From Kineococcus xinjiangensis (GTDB lineage: Bacteria > Actinomycetota > Actinomycetes > Actinomycetales > Kineococcaceae): a DNA stretch of 64,000 bases. The position numbers and the translations under genes were made by a program. The notes below the pieces were generated by a model. It did not search any database and was not told where the DNA came from. It worked only from the letters and a program-made list of their open reading frames with translations. Numbering within the stretch: the stretch's first letter is position 1; each line of letters opens with the position of its first letter. Below, one piece after another: positions 25,495 to 33,410 of the stretch. The stretch lies in assembly GCF_002934625.1 (NCBI RefSeq), contig NZ_PTJD01000001.1, positions 1-64,000 on the forward strand, given 5' to 3'.

Positions 25495-25842
25495 TCAGGC
25501 GTCGTGCCCCGCGGCGGTGGCGAGGTCCAGCGCCGCGAGGTCCACGACCCGCTCGGCGTCCTGGCAGGCCCGCCAGGCCTCGTCGAAGGGATCGGGCTGG
25601 GCGGCGACGCGGTGCAGCGCGGACACGGCGCCGCGCAGGGCGTCCCCGTCGGCGGGCGGCGGGGTCTTCGCCCTCGACGCCAGGGCCCTGCGCAGGGCGC
25701 GCGCCTCCTCGCGCACCGCGGCCTGCGCGGGTGCGCAGCACTCGCCCTCCAGCGCGGCCAGGGCCTCGCCCCAGTTCCGGCGAGCCGCCGCCAGGGCGTC
25801 GCGCTGCAGGGTGAGGTCCTCGCGGTCCGGGCGCAGGCTCAT
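25495..25842 (-). CDS. Hypothetical helical protein
   Basis: This 115-residue, cytoplasmic, mainly helical protein is not recognised. It has two cysteines in adjacent positions (ALEGECCAPAQ) and a further one in WRACQDAERVV. It starts at an ATG and ends 41 bases before the lipoprotein start on the same strand, so the two could be co-transcribed. Confidence 0.5.
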   Translation of the reverse strand: MSLRPDREDLTLQRDALAAARRNWGEALAALEGECCAPAQAAVREEARALRRALASRAKTPPPADGDALRGAVSALHRVAAQPDPFDEAWRACQDAERVVDLAALDLATAAGHDA

Positions 25843-26054
25843 CGGGCGTCCCCTCGTCGCTCGGGCAGGTCCCAGCGGTGCGGTGCGTCACGGGCCTCAG
25901 CGGAACCCGCGGCCACGAACCCCGGGGCCCGTCACCCGGCCCGCACCGTGGGCCGACCGAGCGAAACCCCCGCGGCGGGCGCGGCTGCCGTCTAGTCTGG
26001 CAGGGCTCCTGGCCACCACGCACCCGGAGGCGCTCCCGTCCCGAGAGGTGCCCC

Positions 26055-27497
26055 GTGCCCGCGTTCCTCCACCGTCGCCCCGCGCGCGCCGGCGCCGCCC
26101 TGGCGCTCGCCGCGGCCATGGCCGTCGCGGCCGTGGCCCCCGCCGGCGCGGTGGGGGTGCCCGAGCGCATCTCGGGCCAGGACCGCTTCGAGACGGCGGT
26201 GCGCATCGCCGGTCAGGCGTTCCCCGGGCGCGCGGCGACCGTGTACCTGGCCCGAGCGGACACGTTCCCCGACGCCCTCGCCGCAGGGGCGCTCACCGAC
26301 GGCCCGGTCCTGCTCGTGCCGCGCTCCGGAGAGGTGCCGGCCGTCGTGGTCCAGGCGGTGGAGCGGCTCGCGCCGACGGCCGTGGTGGCGCTGGGGTCCC
26401 CGGACGCCGTGGGCGACGACATCCTCAAGGGGGCGGCGGGCGGACGCCCCACCCGCCGGATCGGCGGCGCCGACCGCTACCACACCGCCGCGCTGCTGGC
26501 GCGGGCCGCCTTCCCCGGCACGGCCCCCACCGTCTACCTGGCGCGGGGCGACGCCTTCCCCGACGCCCTGTCGGCGGGCTCGCTCATCGACGGCCCGCTG
26601 CTCCTGGTGCCCTCGACCGGAGAAGCGCCCGAGGCGGTGCGCCGGGAGGTCCAGCGGCTGGCACCCCGGCGCGTGGTGGCCCTCGGGTCGCAGAACGCGG
26701 TGGCGGACTCCGTGCTCACCTCCGCCGCCGTGGGACGGACCACGTCGCGGCTGTCGGGGGAGGACCGCTACGCCACCTCCGCCGCCATCGCCCGGGCAGC
26801 CTTCCCGCACGGCACCCCCATCGCCTACGTGGCGCGCGCCGACACCTTCCCCGACGCCCTCGCCGCCGGGTCCCTCACCAACGGCCCCGTCCTGCTGGTG
26901 CCCTTCGACGCACCGGTCCCGCCGGCGACCCTCGCGGCGATCACCGCACTCGGTGCGTCGAGGGTCGTGGCGCTGGGCGGGCAGAACGCGGTGACCGACG
27001 CCTCGCTCTTCTACGCCGGGCGGGCCGCGTTGCACGAAACCCAGTACCTGGGCGAGGAGTACTTCGGGGGCTTCAGCGACTTCTGGCGGATGCGCACCCC
27101 GCTCGACGTGGACGGCACGACCTACGACCAGTCCGCGCAGGTCCACTGGTGGGGCGCGCAGACCGTCAACGGCTTCGAACTGGCGGGCAGGTACGCCTCC
27201 TTCCGCACCACCGTCGGCACGCCGGGCGACCAGCCGCAGACCGGCGATCGGGTGACGCTCGACGTCGAGGTCGACGGACGCGTGGTGGACACCACCGTGC
27301 TCGGCGTGGGCTCGCACCGCGACGTGGAGGTGGACGTCACGGGCGCCCAGCGACTGCGGCTGCTGCTGCGCAGGACGCCCGAGGACCCGACACCCCCCTA
27401 CGGAGGGCTGATGACGGACCTGGGGAACCCGCGGGTCACGACGGCGACCGGGGTGGACGACGCCTCGCTCTACACGCGCCCCACGCATCCCCAGTGA
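26055..27497 (+). CDS. Secreted protein with three cell-wall-binding repeats 2
   Basis: The 480-residue protein starts at the GTG of 26055, with AGAGG six bases upstream. A signal peptide (AGAALALAAAMAVAAVAPAGA) is followed by three PF04122 cell-wall-binding repeats at about 37-125, 126-220 and 221-315. Each has the pattern RISGQDRFETAVRIA...YLARADTFPDALAAG...VVALGS. A C-terminal NPCBM-like beta-sandwich (about 325-460, LGEEYFGGFSDFWRMRTPLD) probably binds carbohydrate. No catalytic domain is visible, so it may attach to the wall and recognise sugars. Confidence 0.88.
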   Translation: MPAFLHRRPARAGAALALAAAMAVAAVAPAGAVGVPERISGQDRFETAVRIAGQAFPGRAATVYLARADTFPDALAAGALTDGPVLLVPRSGEVPAVVVQAVERLAPTAVVALGSPDAVGDDILKGAAGGRPTRRIGGADRYHTAALLARAAFPGTAPTVYLARGDAFPDALSAGSLIDGPLLLVPSTGEAPEAVRREVQRLAPRRVVALGSQNAVADSVLTSAAVGRTTSRLSGEDRYATSAAIARAAFPHGTPIAYVARADTFPDALAAGSLTNGPVLLVPFDAPVPPATLAAITALGASRVVALGGQNAVTDASLFYAGRAALHETQYLGEEYFGGFSDFWRMRTPLDVDGTTYDQSAQVHWWGAQTVNGFELAGRYASFRTTVGTPGDQPQTGDRVTLDVEVDGRVVDTTVLGVGSHRDVEVDVTGAQRLRLLLRRTPEDPTPPYGGLMTDLGNPRVTTATGVDDASLYTRPTHPQ

Positions 27498-27907
27498 TCT
27501 GCGGCTGACGTTCGCTCCCAGCCCCTTCCGGGCTGCGGGTGACCGGTCGTAGACCGGCGCGCCTCTTCAACCGTGGCGGGGCGCAGCCGTCGGGGGCCGC
27601 GGTGCAGCCAGACGGTGCCACCGCCCTGGTCGCTGACCTGCACCAGGCCGGTGATGCCGTCCGGCGCGAGGTCACGGTTGCCCAGGACCTCGCCACCGGG
27701 GTGAGTGATCGTCACCATGTGAGCGGTGCCCTGCCGGAGCAGGCGAGCACCCGCCACGCTGCTCGCGGTCGGTGGAGTGCTGCCCACCCTGTCCATGAGG
27801 CAGGCGAAGGAGCACCGGGAGTTCAGCCGGATGTGCTCGTCCTCGCCCGAGCTCGCCTTGGTCACCAGGACGCGTCCACACGCGAAACGGCCGTCGCCCG
27901 ACGGCAC
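27470..27907 (-). CDS. Imm26-like protein, 5' end unclear
   Basis: The frame reads GDFWPVPSGDGRFACGRVLV, CSFACLMDRVGSTPP, ARLLRQGTAHMVTITHPGG and EVLGNRDLAPDGI, matching the Imm26 family (immunity-type or stand-alone proteins). The only in-frame start is the GTG at 27907, inside the conserved FWPVP motif. The frame reads meaningful protein back to a TAG at 27994 (YPFEPRSTSYLRAG) without a start. The gene is either missing its first codons through a mutation or uses an unusual start. Its 3' end overlaps the stop of the convergent cell-wall-binding gene by 28 bases. Confidence 0.45.
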   Translation of the reverse strand: MPSGDGRFACGRVLVTKASSGEDEHIRLNSRCSFACLMDRVGSTPPTASSVAGARLLRQGTAHMVTITHPGGEVLGNRDLAPDGITGLVQVSDQGGGTVWLHRGPRRLRPATVEEARRSTTGHPQPGRGWERTSAADHWGCVGRV

Positions 27908-28261
27908 CGGCCAGAAGTCTCCGGCTCGGAGGTAGCTCGTCGACCGCGGTTCGAACGGGTACCCGGGGTGCTTGCTCGCCGCCGCCTCACGCTAGGACGA
28001 GTCGCGCCCCGCCCCTGACGTCGTACGGGGGCGAGATGCGACGGCGGCACCCGGTGGCAGCATGAGCCCGTCGAGCCGATCGGGAAGCCTGCGGATGGAG
28101 ATCGCCTGACGCCCGCATCAGCCGATGGTCGCGGAGTCGCCGGCTCGGTGGCCTCGTTCGTCGCAGGTGCGGACGAAGCCCGGACACGGGTGCTCGGCAC
28201 GGTCCAGCCTGTGCTCATGTCGCATGCAGAGGTGGCCAGCGGGACCGTGGGTGGCGAGTCG

Positions 28262-28438
28262 ATGAAGCAGACCGCGACCGGGGCTCTGGCAGCGGGACTG
28301 GTCCTGGCGTTGGTGAACTACTTCCTCTTCGACAACACCGTCGCGATCTCGGCGTTGAAGGGTGCCGGCTTCGCCGCCTTCATAGTGATCATCCACGCCG
28401 AGAGGCCGACATGGGCTCGGCGCAAGCAGCGACGCTGA
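28262..28438 (+). CDS. Small membrane protein
   Basis: This 58-residue protein starts MKQTATGALAAGLVLALVNY and has two predicted membrane helices (ALAAGLVLALVNYFLF and AGFAAFIVIIHA), with a basic end (ARRKQRR) on the cytoplasmic side. The longer upstream frame does not look coding. It is not recognised and has no clear neighbour. Confidence 0.5.
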   Translation: MKQTATGALAAGLVLALVNYFLFDNTVAISALKGAGFAAFIVIIHAERPTWARRKQRR

Positions 28439-28593
28439 CTCATGTGGCGCCGCCGCAGGCCCCGACGTGGAGATCCCCCTCGCCGCCCACAGCACGACTG
28501 GCCATCTGGGCCTCGACGGGGCTGGGCCCGAACGCCCGCGATCGCCGCGGGTCGAGGATGTTTCTTCGATCTCCCGGGCTGACAGGTCAACCG

Positions 28594-29415
28594 ATGATCG
28601 TCTCCGTCCGTGTCACTTCCATGAGGTGTAGCGGCAGGACGATCGGAAACGTCACGACGCTGGCGGTCACCGTGTCGGTGCTGGCGACAGGGTGCGCCAA
28701 CGGCGGCGTTGCGGAGCCCGCTGGCGCACCGGCCGCGGAGGAAACTCTTCTCTCGCACAGCGCCGCGCCCACCACCGTGGCTCCGGCTGCGCCGTCGTCC
28801 GAGGCACCTCCCTCTGCGACGAGCACCCCGACGCAGGACATGGCGATCACCGACCAGGACGGCACGACCGTCACCTGGCGCGGTCCCGCCCGAGGCGAGG
28901 GCTGGACGGTGGAGCCAGACCGCACGGAGGAGCTCTACTGGTATCCAGCCCCTGCCGGAGAACAGCTGAACACCTGGGACCGCACCCTGCGCGACGAGAT
29001 CTTCGGCGGTGGCTACCACGAGGAACTGGGAGTCCGCCTCGGGCCGGACGGGCAGCTCTCCTACGCCCGCTCGATCGGGAACTTCGGCTCTCTCATCTGG
29101 GCCCAGGGGCCGGAGCTGACCTGGCTCGACCTCGACCCGTGCTCGCAGTGGCCGTCCTCCCCTCTGTCGGAAGAGCCCCACACCAGGGCCGTGTGCCGGG
29201 TTCTGACCGTCGACGGGCACCCCGTTGTCGCGGCGGAGCACCGCCCCGACCTCACTGTGCATCCCGACGGCACACTCCATCTCCCGGAGACGACCGTCTT
29301 CACGGTGCGCCCTGACGGCGTCGCCGTCCGCATCGAACAGCGCAGTGGCATGGGCGAGCCCACCCGCAGCAGTGAGGACCTCGCCAGGGCCGCCCTCACC
29401 CTTCCCCCGCCCTGA
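28594..29415 (+). CDS. Putative lipoprotein, unknown function
   Basis: The 273-residue protein has an N-terminal signal (GNVTTLAVTVSVLATGC) with lipobox ATGC, followed by an Ala/Pro/Ser/Thr-rich linker typical of cell-wall-spanning segments and a domain of about 200 residues. I do not recognise the domain (TVTWRGPARGEGWTVE, LDLDPCSQWPSSPL, VCRVLTVDGHPVVA). Two cysteines in the domain could form a disulfide. The ATG at 28594 is preferred over the longer frame, which reads as low-quality protein. Confidence 0.6.
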   Translation: MIVSVRVTSMRCSGRTIGNVTTLAVTVSVLATGCANGGVAEPAGAPAAEETLLSHSAAPTTVAPAAPSSEAPPSATSTPTQDMAITDQDGTTVTWRGPARGEGWTVEPDRTEELYWYPAPAGEQLNTWDRTLRDEIFGGGYHEELGVRLGPDGQLSYARSIGNFGSLIWAQGPELTWLDLDPCSQWPSSPLSEEPHTRAVCRVLTVDGHPVVAAEHRPDLTVHPDGTLHLPETTVFTVRPDGVAVRIEQRSGMGEPTRSSEDLARAALTLPPP

Positions 29416-29526
29416 CGAACATCCGGCTGTGGCGCTGGTGGCGCGCGACCACGGCCGGCTCGGAGCGTCTCCCCGGTCCGCAGGACACGTCCTGCGCCCG
29501 CGCGGGTCGGGCCGTACTCTCGCGGC

Positions 29527-30255
29527 ATGGCCGATGCCGACCTGCACTTCTACTTCGATCCGGTGTGCCCGTTCGCGTGGATGACCAGCAGGTGGGTCCG
29601 CGCCGTCCAGGCGCGCCGCGGCTACGGCGTGGACTGGCGCTTCATCTCCCTGCGCCTGATCAACGCCCACGTGGACTACGACGCCCACTTCCCGCCGGGC
29701 TACGAGACCGGCCACACCAGCGGCCTGCGCCTGCTGCGCGTGGCGGCACGGGTGCGCGCCGAGCACGGACGCGAGGCCGTCGCCCCGCTCTACCGGGAGT
29801 TCGGCACGCGCATCTTCGACAGCGCTCCTCCGGCCGACGAGGCCGCCGCCGCGCACCACCGGGGCACCGCGGCCTTCGTCGAACCGGTCCTCGCGGACCT
29901 CGGACTGCCCGCGGACCTGGCCGCGGCCCTCGACGACGACTCCTGGGACGCCACCATCCAGGCCGAGACCGACGAGGCGCTCTCCCTGACCGGCCGCGAC
30001 GTCGGCACCCCGATCATCCACGTCGACCCGCCCACGGGCGCCGCGTTCTTCGGGCCGGTGATCAGCCGGCTCCCGGACGAGGACGACGCCGTCGCACTGT
30101 GGGACCACGTCGTCGCCCTCACCCGATTCCCGGGTTTCGCCGAGTTGAAGCGCAGCCTGCGCGAACTGCCGCAGCTGCGCGCCCTCGGGGTCGGGGAGGA
30201 CGAGGTGGGCGTGCAGGAGGACTGGCACGGCGGGAGCCGCCGCACGAAGCACTGA
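29527..30255 (+). CDS. DsbA-family mycothiol-dependent nitroreductase (Rv2466c-like)
   Basis: The 242-residue protein has the thioredoxin fold with a helical insertion of the FrnE/Rv2466c type. It opens LHFYFDPVCPFAWMTSRWVR. The active-site Cys14 is followed by P-F-A, so the second cysteine of a CPxC motif is absent, pointing to a monothiol mechanism with mycothiol. TGRDVGTPIIHVDP with the cis-proline and FFGPVISRLP are also present. Family members reduce nitro compounds or protect against oxidative stress. The TACTCT -10 at 29515 lies six bases before the ATG, so the mRNA is probably leaderless. Confidence 0.85.
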   Translation: MADADLHFYFDPVCPFAWMTSRWVRAVQARRGYGVDWRFISLRLINAHVDYDAHFPPGYETGHTSGLRLLRVAARVRAEHGREAVAPLYREFGTRIFDSAPPADEAAAAHHRGTAAFVEPVLADLGLPADLAAALDDDSWDATIQAETDEALSLTGRDVGTPIIHVDPPTGAAFFGPVISRLPDEDDAVALWDHVVALTRFPGFAELKRSLRELPQLRALGVGEDEVGVQEDWHGGSRRTKH

Positions 30256-30267
30256 CCGCGCCCGGAG

Positions 30268-31515
30268 TCACGCCGGACGGCCGCCCCGCTCCCCCGGCGC
30301 CCGCGCCCCCTCGGCCCCCTCGGCCCCGTCGGCGCGCGCCGGCGGGGTGACGACACCGGCGATCAGCGTGGACACGCCGAGCAGCACGGCCACGACCGTC
30401 AGGGCGCCCAGCACCGTGACGCGGTCACCGAGGAACCCGATCAGCGGCGGCCCGGCGAGGAAGGCGCAGTAGCCGATGGAGGAGACGACGCTGACGCGAC
30501 CGGCGGAGAACCGCGGGTCGTCGGAGGCGGCACTCATCCCCACGGGGAACCCGAGGGAGACCCCGAGCCCCCACAGCAGCACGCCCACGAACGCCAGCGG
30601 CGTCGCGGGAGCGAGGACGAACAGCAGCGTTCCCCCGATCCCGAGGACGGCCAGCAGGCGCACCAGGGCCACGCGCCCGAAGCGGTCCAGCATCGGCGGG
30701 CCGAACCAGCGGCCCGCGGTCATCGCCGTCAGGAACACGGCGAAGGCGAGCGTGCCCAGCGCCGGCGGCGCCCCGTAGCCGTTGATGAGGGCCACGGCGA
30801 TCCAGTCGTTGCCGGCGCCCTCGGCGAAGGCGAACGCGAGGACGAAGAGGCCGACCAGCAGCGTCCGCGGTTCCCGCCAGGCCCGCAGGGCATCGAAACG
30901 GCCGGCAGGCTCCCCTGCGCCGGATGCGCCGTCGTCCTGCTCACGCAGGAACCGCCGCGTCCCCACCGGGACCACCGCGGCGACGACGAGGGCGACCACC
31001 CCCAGGTGCACCGGCACGGAGACCCCGGTGGCCACCGCCGCCGCACCCACCAGGGCACCGGCGACGGTGCCCAGGCTGAACCCGGCGTGGAAGCGGGACA
31101 TGATCGAGCGCCTCAGGTGCTGCTCGACCGCGGCCCCCTGCACGTTCATCGCCACGTCCCACGCCCCGTTCGCCAGCCCCAGCGCGAACAGGCCGATCAC
31201 GACGGGCACCAGGCCGACGAGGAAACCGCCCGCGACCGTGGCCGTGCCCGCGGCGAGCAGCAGCGCCATCGCCAGGACGGTGCGCCGGGAGCCGAAGCGG
31301 GCGATCACGGGCCCCGACGCCGGCAGGGCGAGGACCGCACCGGCCGCGACGGCGAGCAGGACGAGCCCGAGGGAGGAGTGGTCGAGACCCAGGCGCTGCT
31401 GCAGCTGCGGAATGCGGGAGGCCCAGCTGGCGAAGGCGAACCCCGAGCCGATGAACGCGACGTAGGTGGCGGTGGTGGCGGCTCTCACCGCGTCGGGCGG
31501 GGGCTGGGCGGTCAC
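30268..31515 (-). CDS. Major facilitator superfamily transporter
   Basis: The 415-residue protein has twelve predicted membrane helices and the MFS loop 2-3 pattern (ASGPVIARFGSRRTVLAMAL). It resembles the YbjJ/FucP-like exporters found widely in actinobacteria (ASWASRIPQLQQRLGLDHSS, ANGAWDVAMNVQGAAVE). The substrate is unknown. The C-terminus is a short Glu/Ala/Gly repeat (DGAEGAEGARAPGERGG), encoded by a GC-rich repeat. It starts at the GTG of 31515 and faces the nitroreductase gene with only 12 bases between stops. Confidence 0.85.
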   Translation of the reverse strand: MTAQPPPDAVRAATTATYVAFIGSGFAFASWASRIPQLQQRLGLDHSSLGLVLLAVAAGAVLALPASGPVIARFGSRRTVLAMALLLAAGTATVAGGFLVGLVPVVIGLFALGLANGAWDVAMNVQGAAVEQHLRRSIMSRFHAGFSLGTVAGALVGAAAVATGVSVPVHLGVVALVVAAVVPVGTRRFLREQDDGASGAGEPAGRFDALRAWREPRTLLVGLFVLAFAFAEGAGNDWIAVALINGYGAPPALGTLAFAVFLTAMTAGRWFGPPMLDRFGRVALVRLLAVLGIGGTLLFVLAPATPLAFVGVLLWGLGVSLGFPVGMSAASDDPRFSAGRVSVVSSIGYCAFLAGPPLIGFLGDRVTVLGALTVVAVLLGVSTLIAGVVTPPARADGAEGAEGARAPGERGGRPA

Positions 31516-31600
31516 GACGACCAGCCTCTCGCATGCGGGGCGGGCCGGGGCCCACGGCCGTCCGCACCCCTGCTCCCGGCCCGCGCGGGCATCGCCCTCC

Positions 31601-32476
31601 TCAGCCGGCGCGCAGCCGTTCCTCGCACTGCCGCACGTGGGGCACCTCGCGCAGGGCCCGGGGTGCGCGCGGCCACAGGCGCCGGGTGGCGGCCGTGAGA
31701 GCGGCGACCTGGGCCCGGCGGGCCGCGGTCAGCGGCAGGGAGTACGACCGCCGCGCCGCATCGGGGAGCAGGTCCGCGGTCACCGCCCGCAGCAGCACAC
31801 CCGCGCCGGGGACGGGGGGCGTCAGCCGCGGCACGAGGAGGTCCCGGGCCACGTCGAGCACGGCAGGCGTCACCGCGAGGCGCGGGAGCACCGAGTCGAA
31901 GTAGGCGCAGAACTGCGCCCAGGAGCCGGGCAGGTGCCCCGGCGGAACGCGGAAGGTGAGCGCGAACGCCTTGGACTCCCGGTAGTACCTCTCGCGCTCG
32001 GCGGCGCCCAGCGGGGCGCGATAGCGCTCGTGCACGCGCAGGGACGTGCGCACGAGCGTGGCGTACACCCACAGCGCCAGGTCCGGGTCACCGGCGGAGT
32101 ACGGCGTGCCCGCGGGGAACTCCCCCACCGCGGAGGGCAGCGTTCCCCGGACCCGTCGGTGGCGCCCGCCGACGGCGGCCGCGGCGGCCGCCGCTTGCTC
32201 GCGGTCGCCGAACGTGATGGCGAGGGTGGCGTCCAGCGTGGCGAGGAGGCGGTGCCCCGGACGGCTGCGGTAGTCGGAGTGCTCGACGACGCCCGCGCCG
32301 ACGAGCGGGTGCGCGATCTGCAGCAGGATCGCCGCGGGCCCGCCCATCAGGGCCAGGCGGTCCCCCCACAGCCGCTGGAAGGGGCCATCCGGCTCGACGA
32401 CACCGGGGTCCCCCGCCCGCCCCGGCGGCAGGGGCGGGGGGAAGGCGGCGCGCAGGGGCATCCGGGGGCGGCTCAC
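31601..32476 (-). CDS. DUF2236 / MpaB-family oxygenase-like protein
   Basis: The 291-residue protein belongs to the MpaB/latex clearing protein superfamily: LMGGPAAILLQIAHPLVGAG, AITFGDREQA, DPDLALWVYATLVRTSL, YYRESKAFALTFRVPP. The histidines of AHPLVGAGV and the downstream His/Arg residues bind heme b in characterised relatives (Lcp, MpaB). The substrate is unknown. The start at GTG 32476 (SRPRMPLRAAF) is preferred because the upstream codons look non-coding. Confidence 0.82.
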   Translation of the reverse strand: MSRPRMPLRAAFPPPLPPGRAGDPGVVEPDGPFQRLWGDRLALMGGPAAILLQIAHPLVGAGVVEHSDYRSRPGHRLLATLDATLAITFGDREQAAAAAAAVGGRHRRVRGTLPSAVGEFPAGTPYSAGDPDLALWVYATLVRTSLRVHERYRAPLGAAERERYYRESKAFALTFRVPPGHLPGSWAQFCAYFDSVLPRLAVTPAVLDVARDLLVPRLTPPVPGAGVLLRAVTADLLPDAARRSYSLPLTAARRAQVAALTAATRRLWPRAPRALREVPHVRQCEERLRAG

Positions 32477-32586
32477 CCCGGCAGTCTCGCCGAGCGGGTT
32501 CCGCGCGGCATGCCGGGACCGCGGCCACCGGAACGCGGCCACTGGAACGCGGCCTCCCGCGCCTGCGCCGGTATACCGTCCGCGCC

Positions 32587-33384
32587 ATGACCCCGCCGAA
32601 CGGCACGTCAGCCGCCAACTCCCCCCAGCACGGCCTCCTCGACCTCTCCGGGCGGACCGCGCTCGTCACCGGCGCCGCGGGCGGCATCGGAGCCGCCGTC
32701 GTGGCCCGCCTCGCCTCCGCCGGTGCGCGGGTCCTCGCCGCCGACCGGGACCGCGACGGCCTGGAGGCCCTGACCGCCCGCACGGAGGGCGTCGAGGCGC
32801 TCGTCTGCGACCTCGCCGACCTGGACGCGACCGACGCGCTGCCCGCGGAGATCGACGTCCTCGTGAACAACGCCGGGATCCAGCACGTCGCCCCGCTGCA
32901 CGAGTTCCCGCCGGACCGGTTCTCCTTCATCCTCCGCCTCATGCTGGAGTCCCCCTTCCGCCTCATCCGGCACGTGCTGCCGCACATGCGCGAACGCGGC
33001 TGGGGACGGATCGTCAACGTCTCCAGCGCCCACGGGTTGCGCGCCAGTCCCTTCAAGGCCGCCTACGTCTCCGCCAAGCACGGCCTGGAGGGGCTGTCCA
33101 AGGTCGCGGCCCTGGAGGGGGCCGCGCACGGCATCACCAGCAACTGCGTGAACCCCGGGTACGTGCGGACCCCGCTGGTGGAACGGCAGATCGACGACCA
33201 GGCCGCCGCCCACGGGATCCCGCGGGAGGAGGTGCTGGGCCGGGTGCTGCTGGACTCCGCGGCGGTCAAGCGGCTCGTGGAACCGGAGGAGGTGGCCGAG
33301 GTGGTGGCCTTCCTCTGCGGCCCCGCCTCCGCGTCGATCACCGGGGCGTCCTTCGCGGTGGACGGCGGATGGACGGCGCACTGA
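32587..33384 (+). CDS. 3-hydroxybutyrate dehydrogenase-like SDR
   Basis: The 265-residue short-chain dehydrogenase has the cofactor motif TGAAGGIGAAVVARLA, NNAGIQH, catalytic Ser in NVSSAHG and YVSAKHG (Tyr-x-x-x-Lys). The segments LRASPFKAAYVSAKHGLEGL and NCVNPGYVRTPLVERQIDDQ are typical of D-3-hydroxybutyrate dehydrogenases, which oxidise 3-hydroxybutyrate to acetoacetate with NAD+. TATACC at 32572-32577 lies nine bases before the ATG. It is convergent with glmS. Confidence 0.85.
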   Translation: MTPPNGTSAANSPQHGLLDLSGRTALVTGAAGGIGAAVVARLASAGARVLAADRDRDGLEALTARTEGVEALVCDLADLDATDALPAEIDVLVNNAGIQHVAPLHEFPPDRFSFILRLMLESPFRLIRHVLPHMRERGWGRIVNVSSAHGLRASPFKAAYVSAKHGLEGLSKVAALEGAAHGITSNCVNPGYVRTPLVERQIDDQAAAHGIPREEVLGRVLLDSAAVKRLVEPEEVAEVVAFLCGPASASITGASFAVDGGWTAH

Positions 33385-33410
33385 GCGCGCGTCGGTCTCG
33401 GCGGCGGCCG

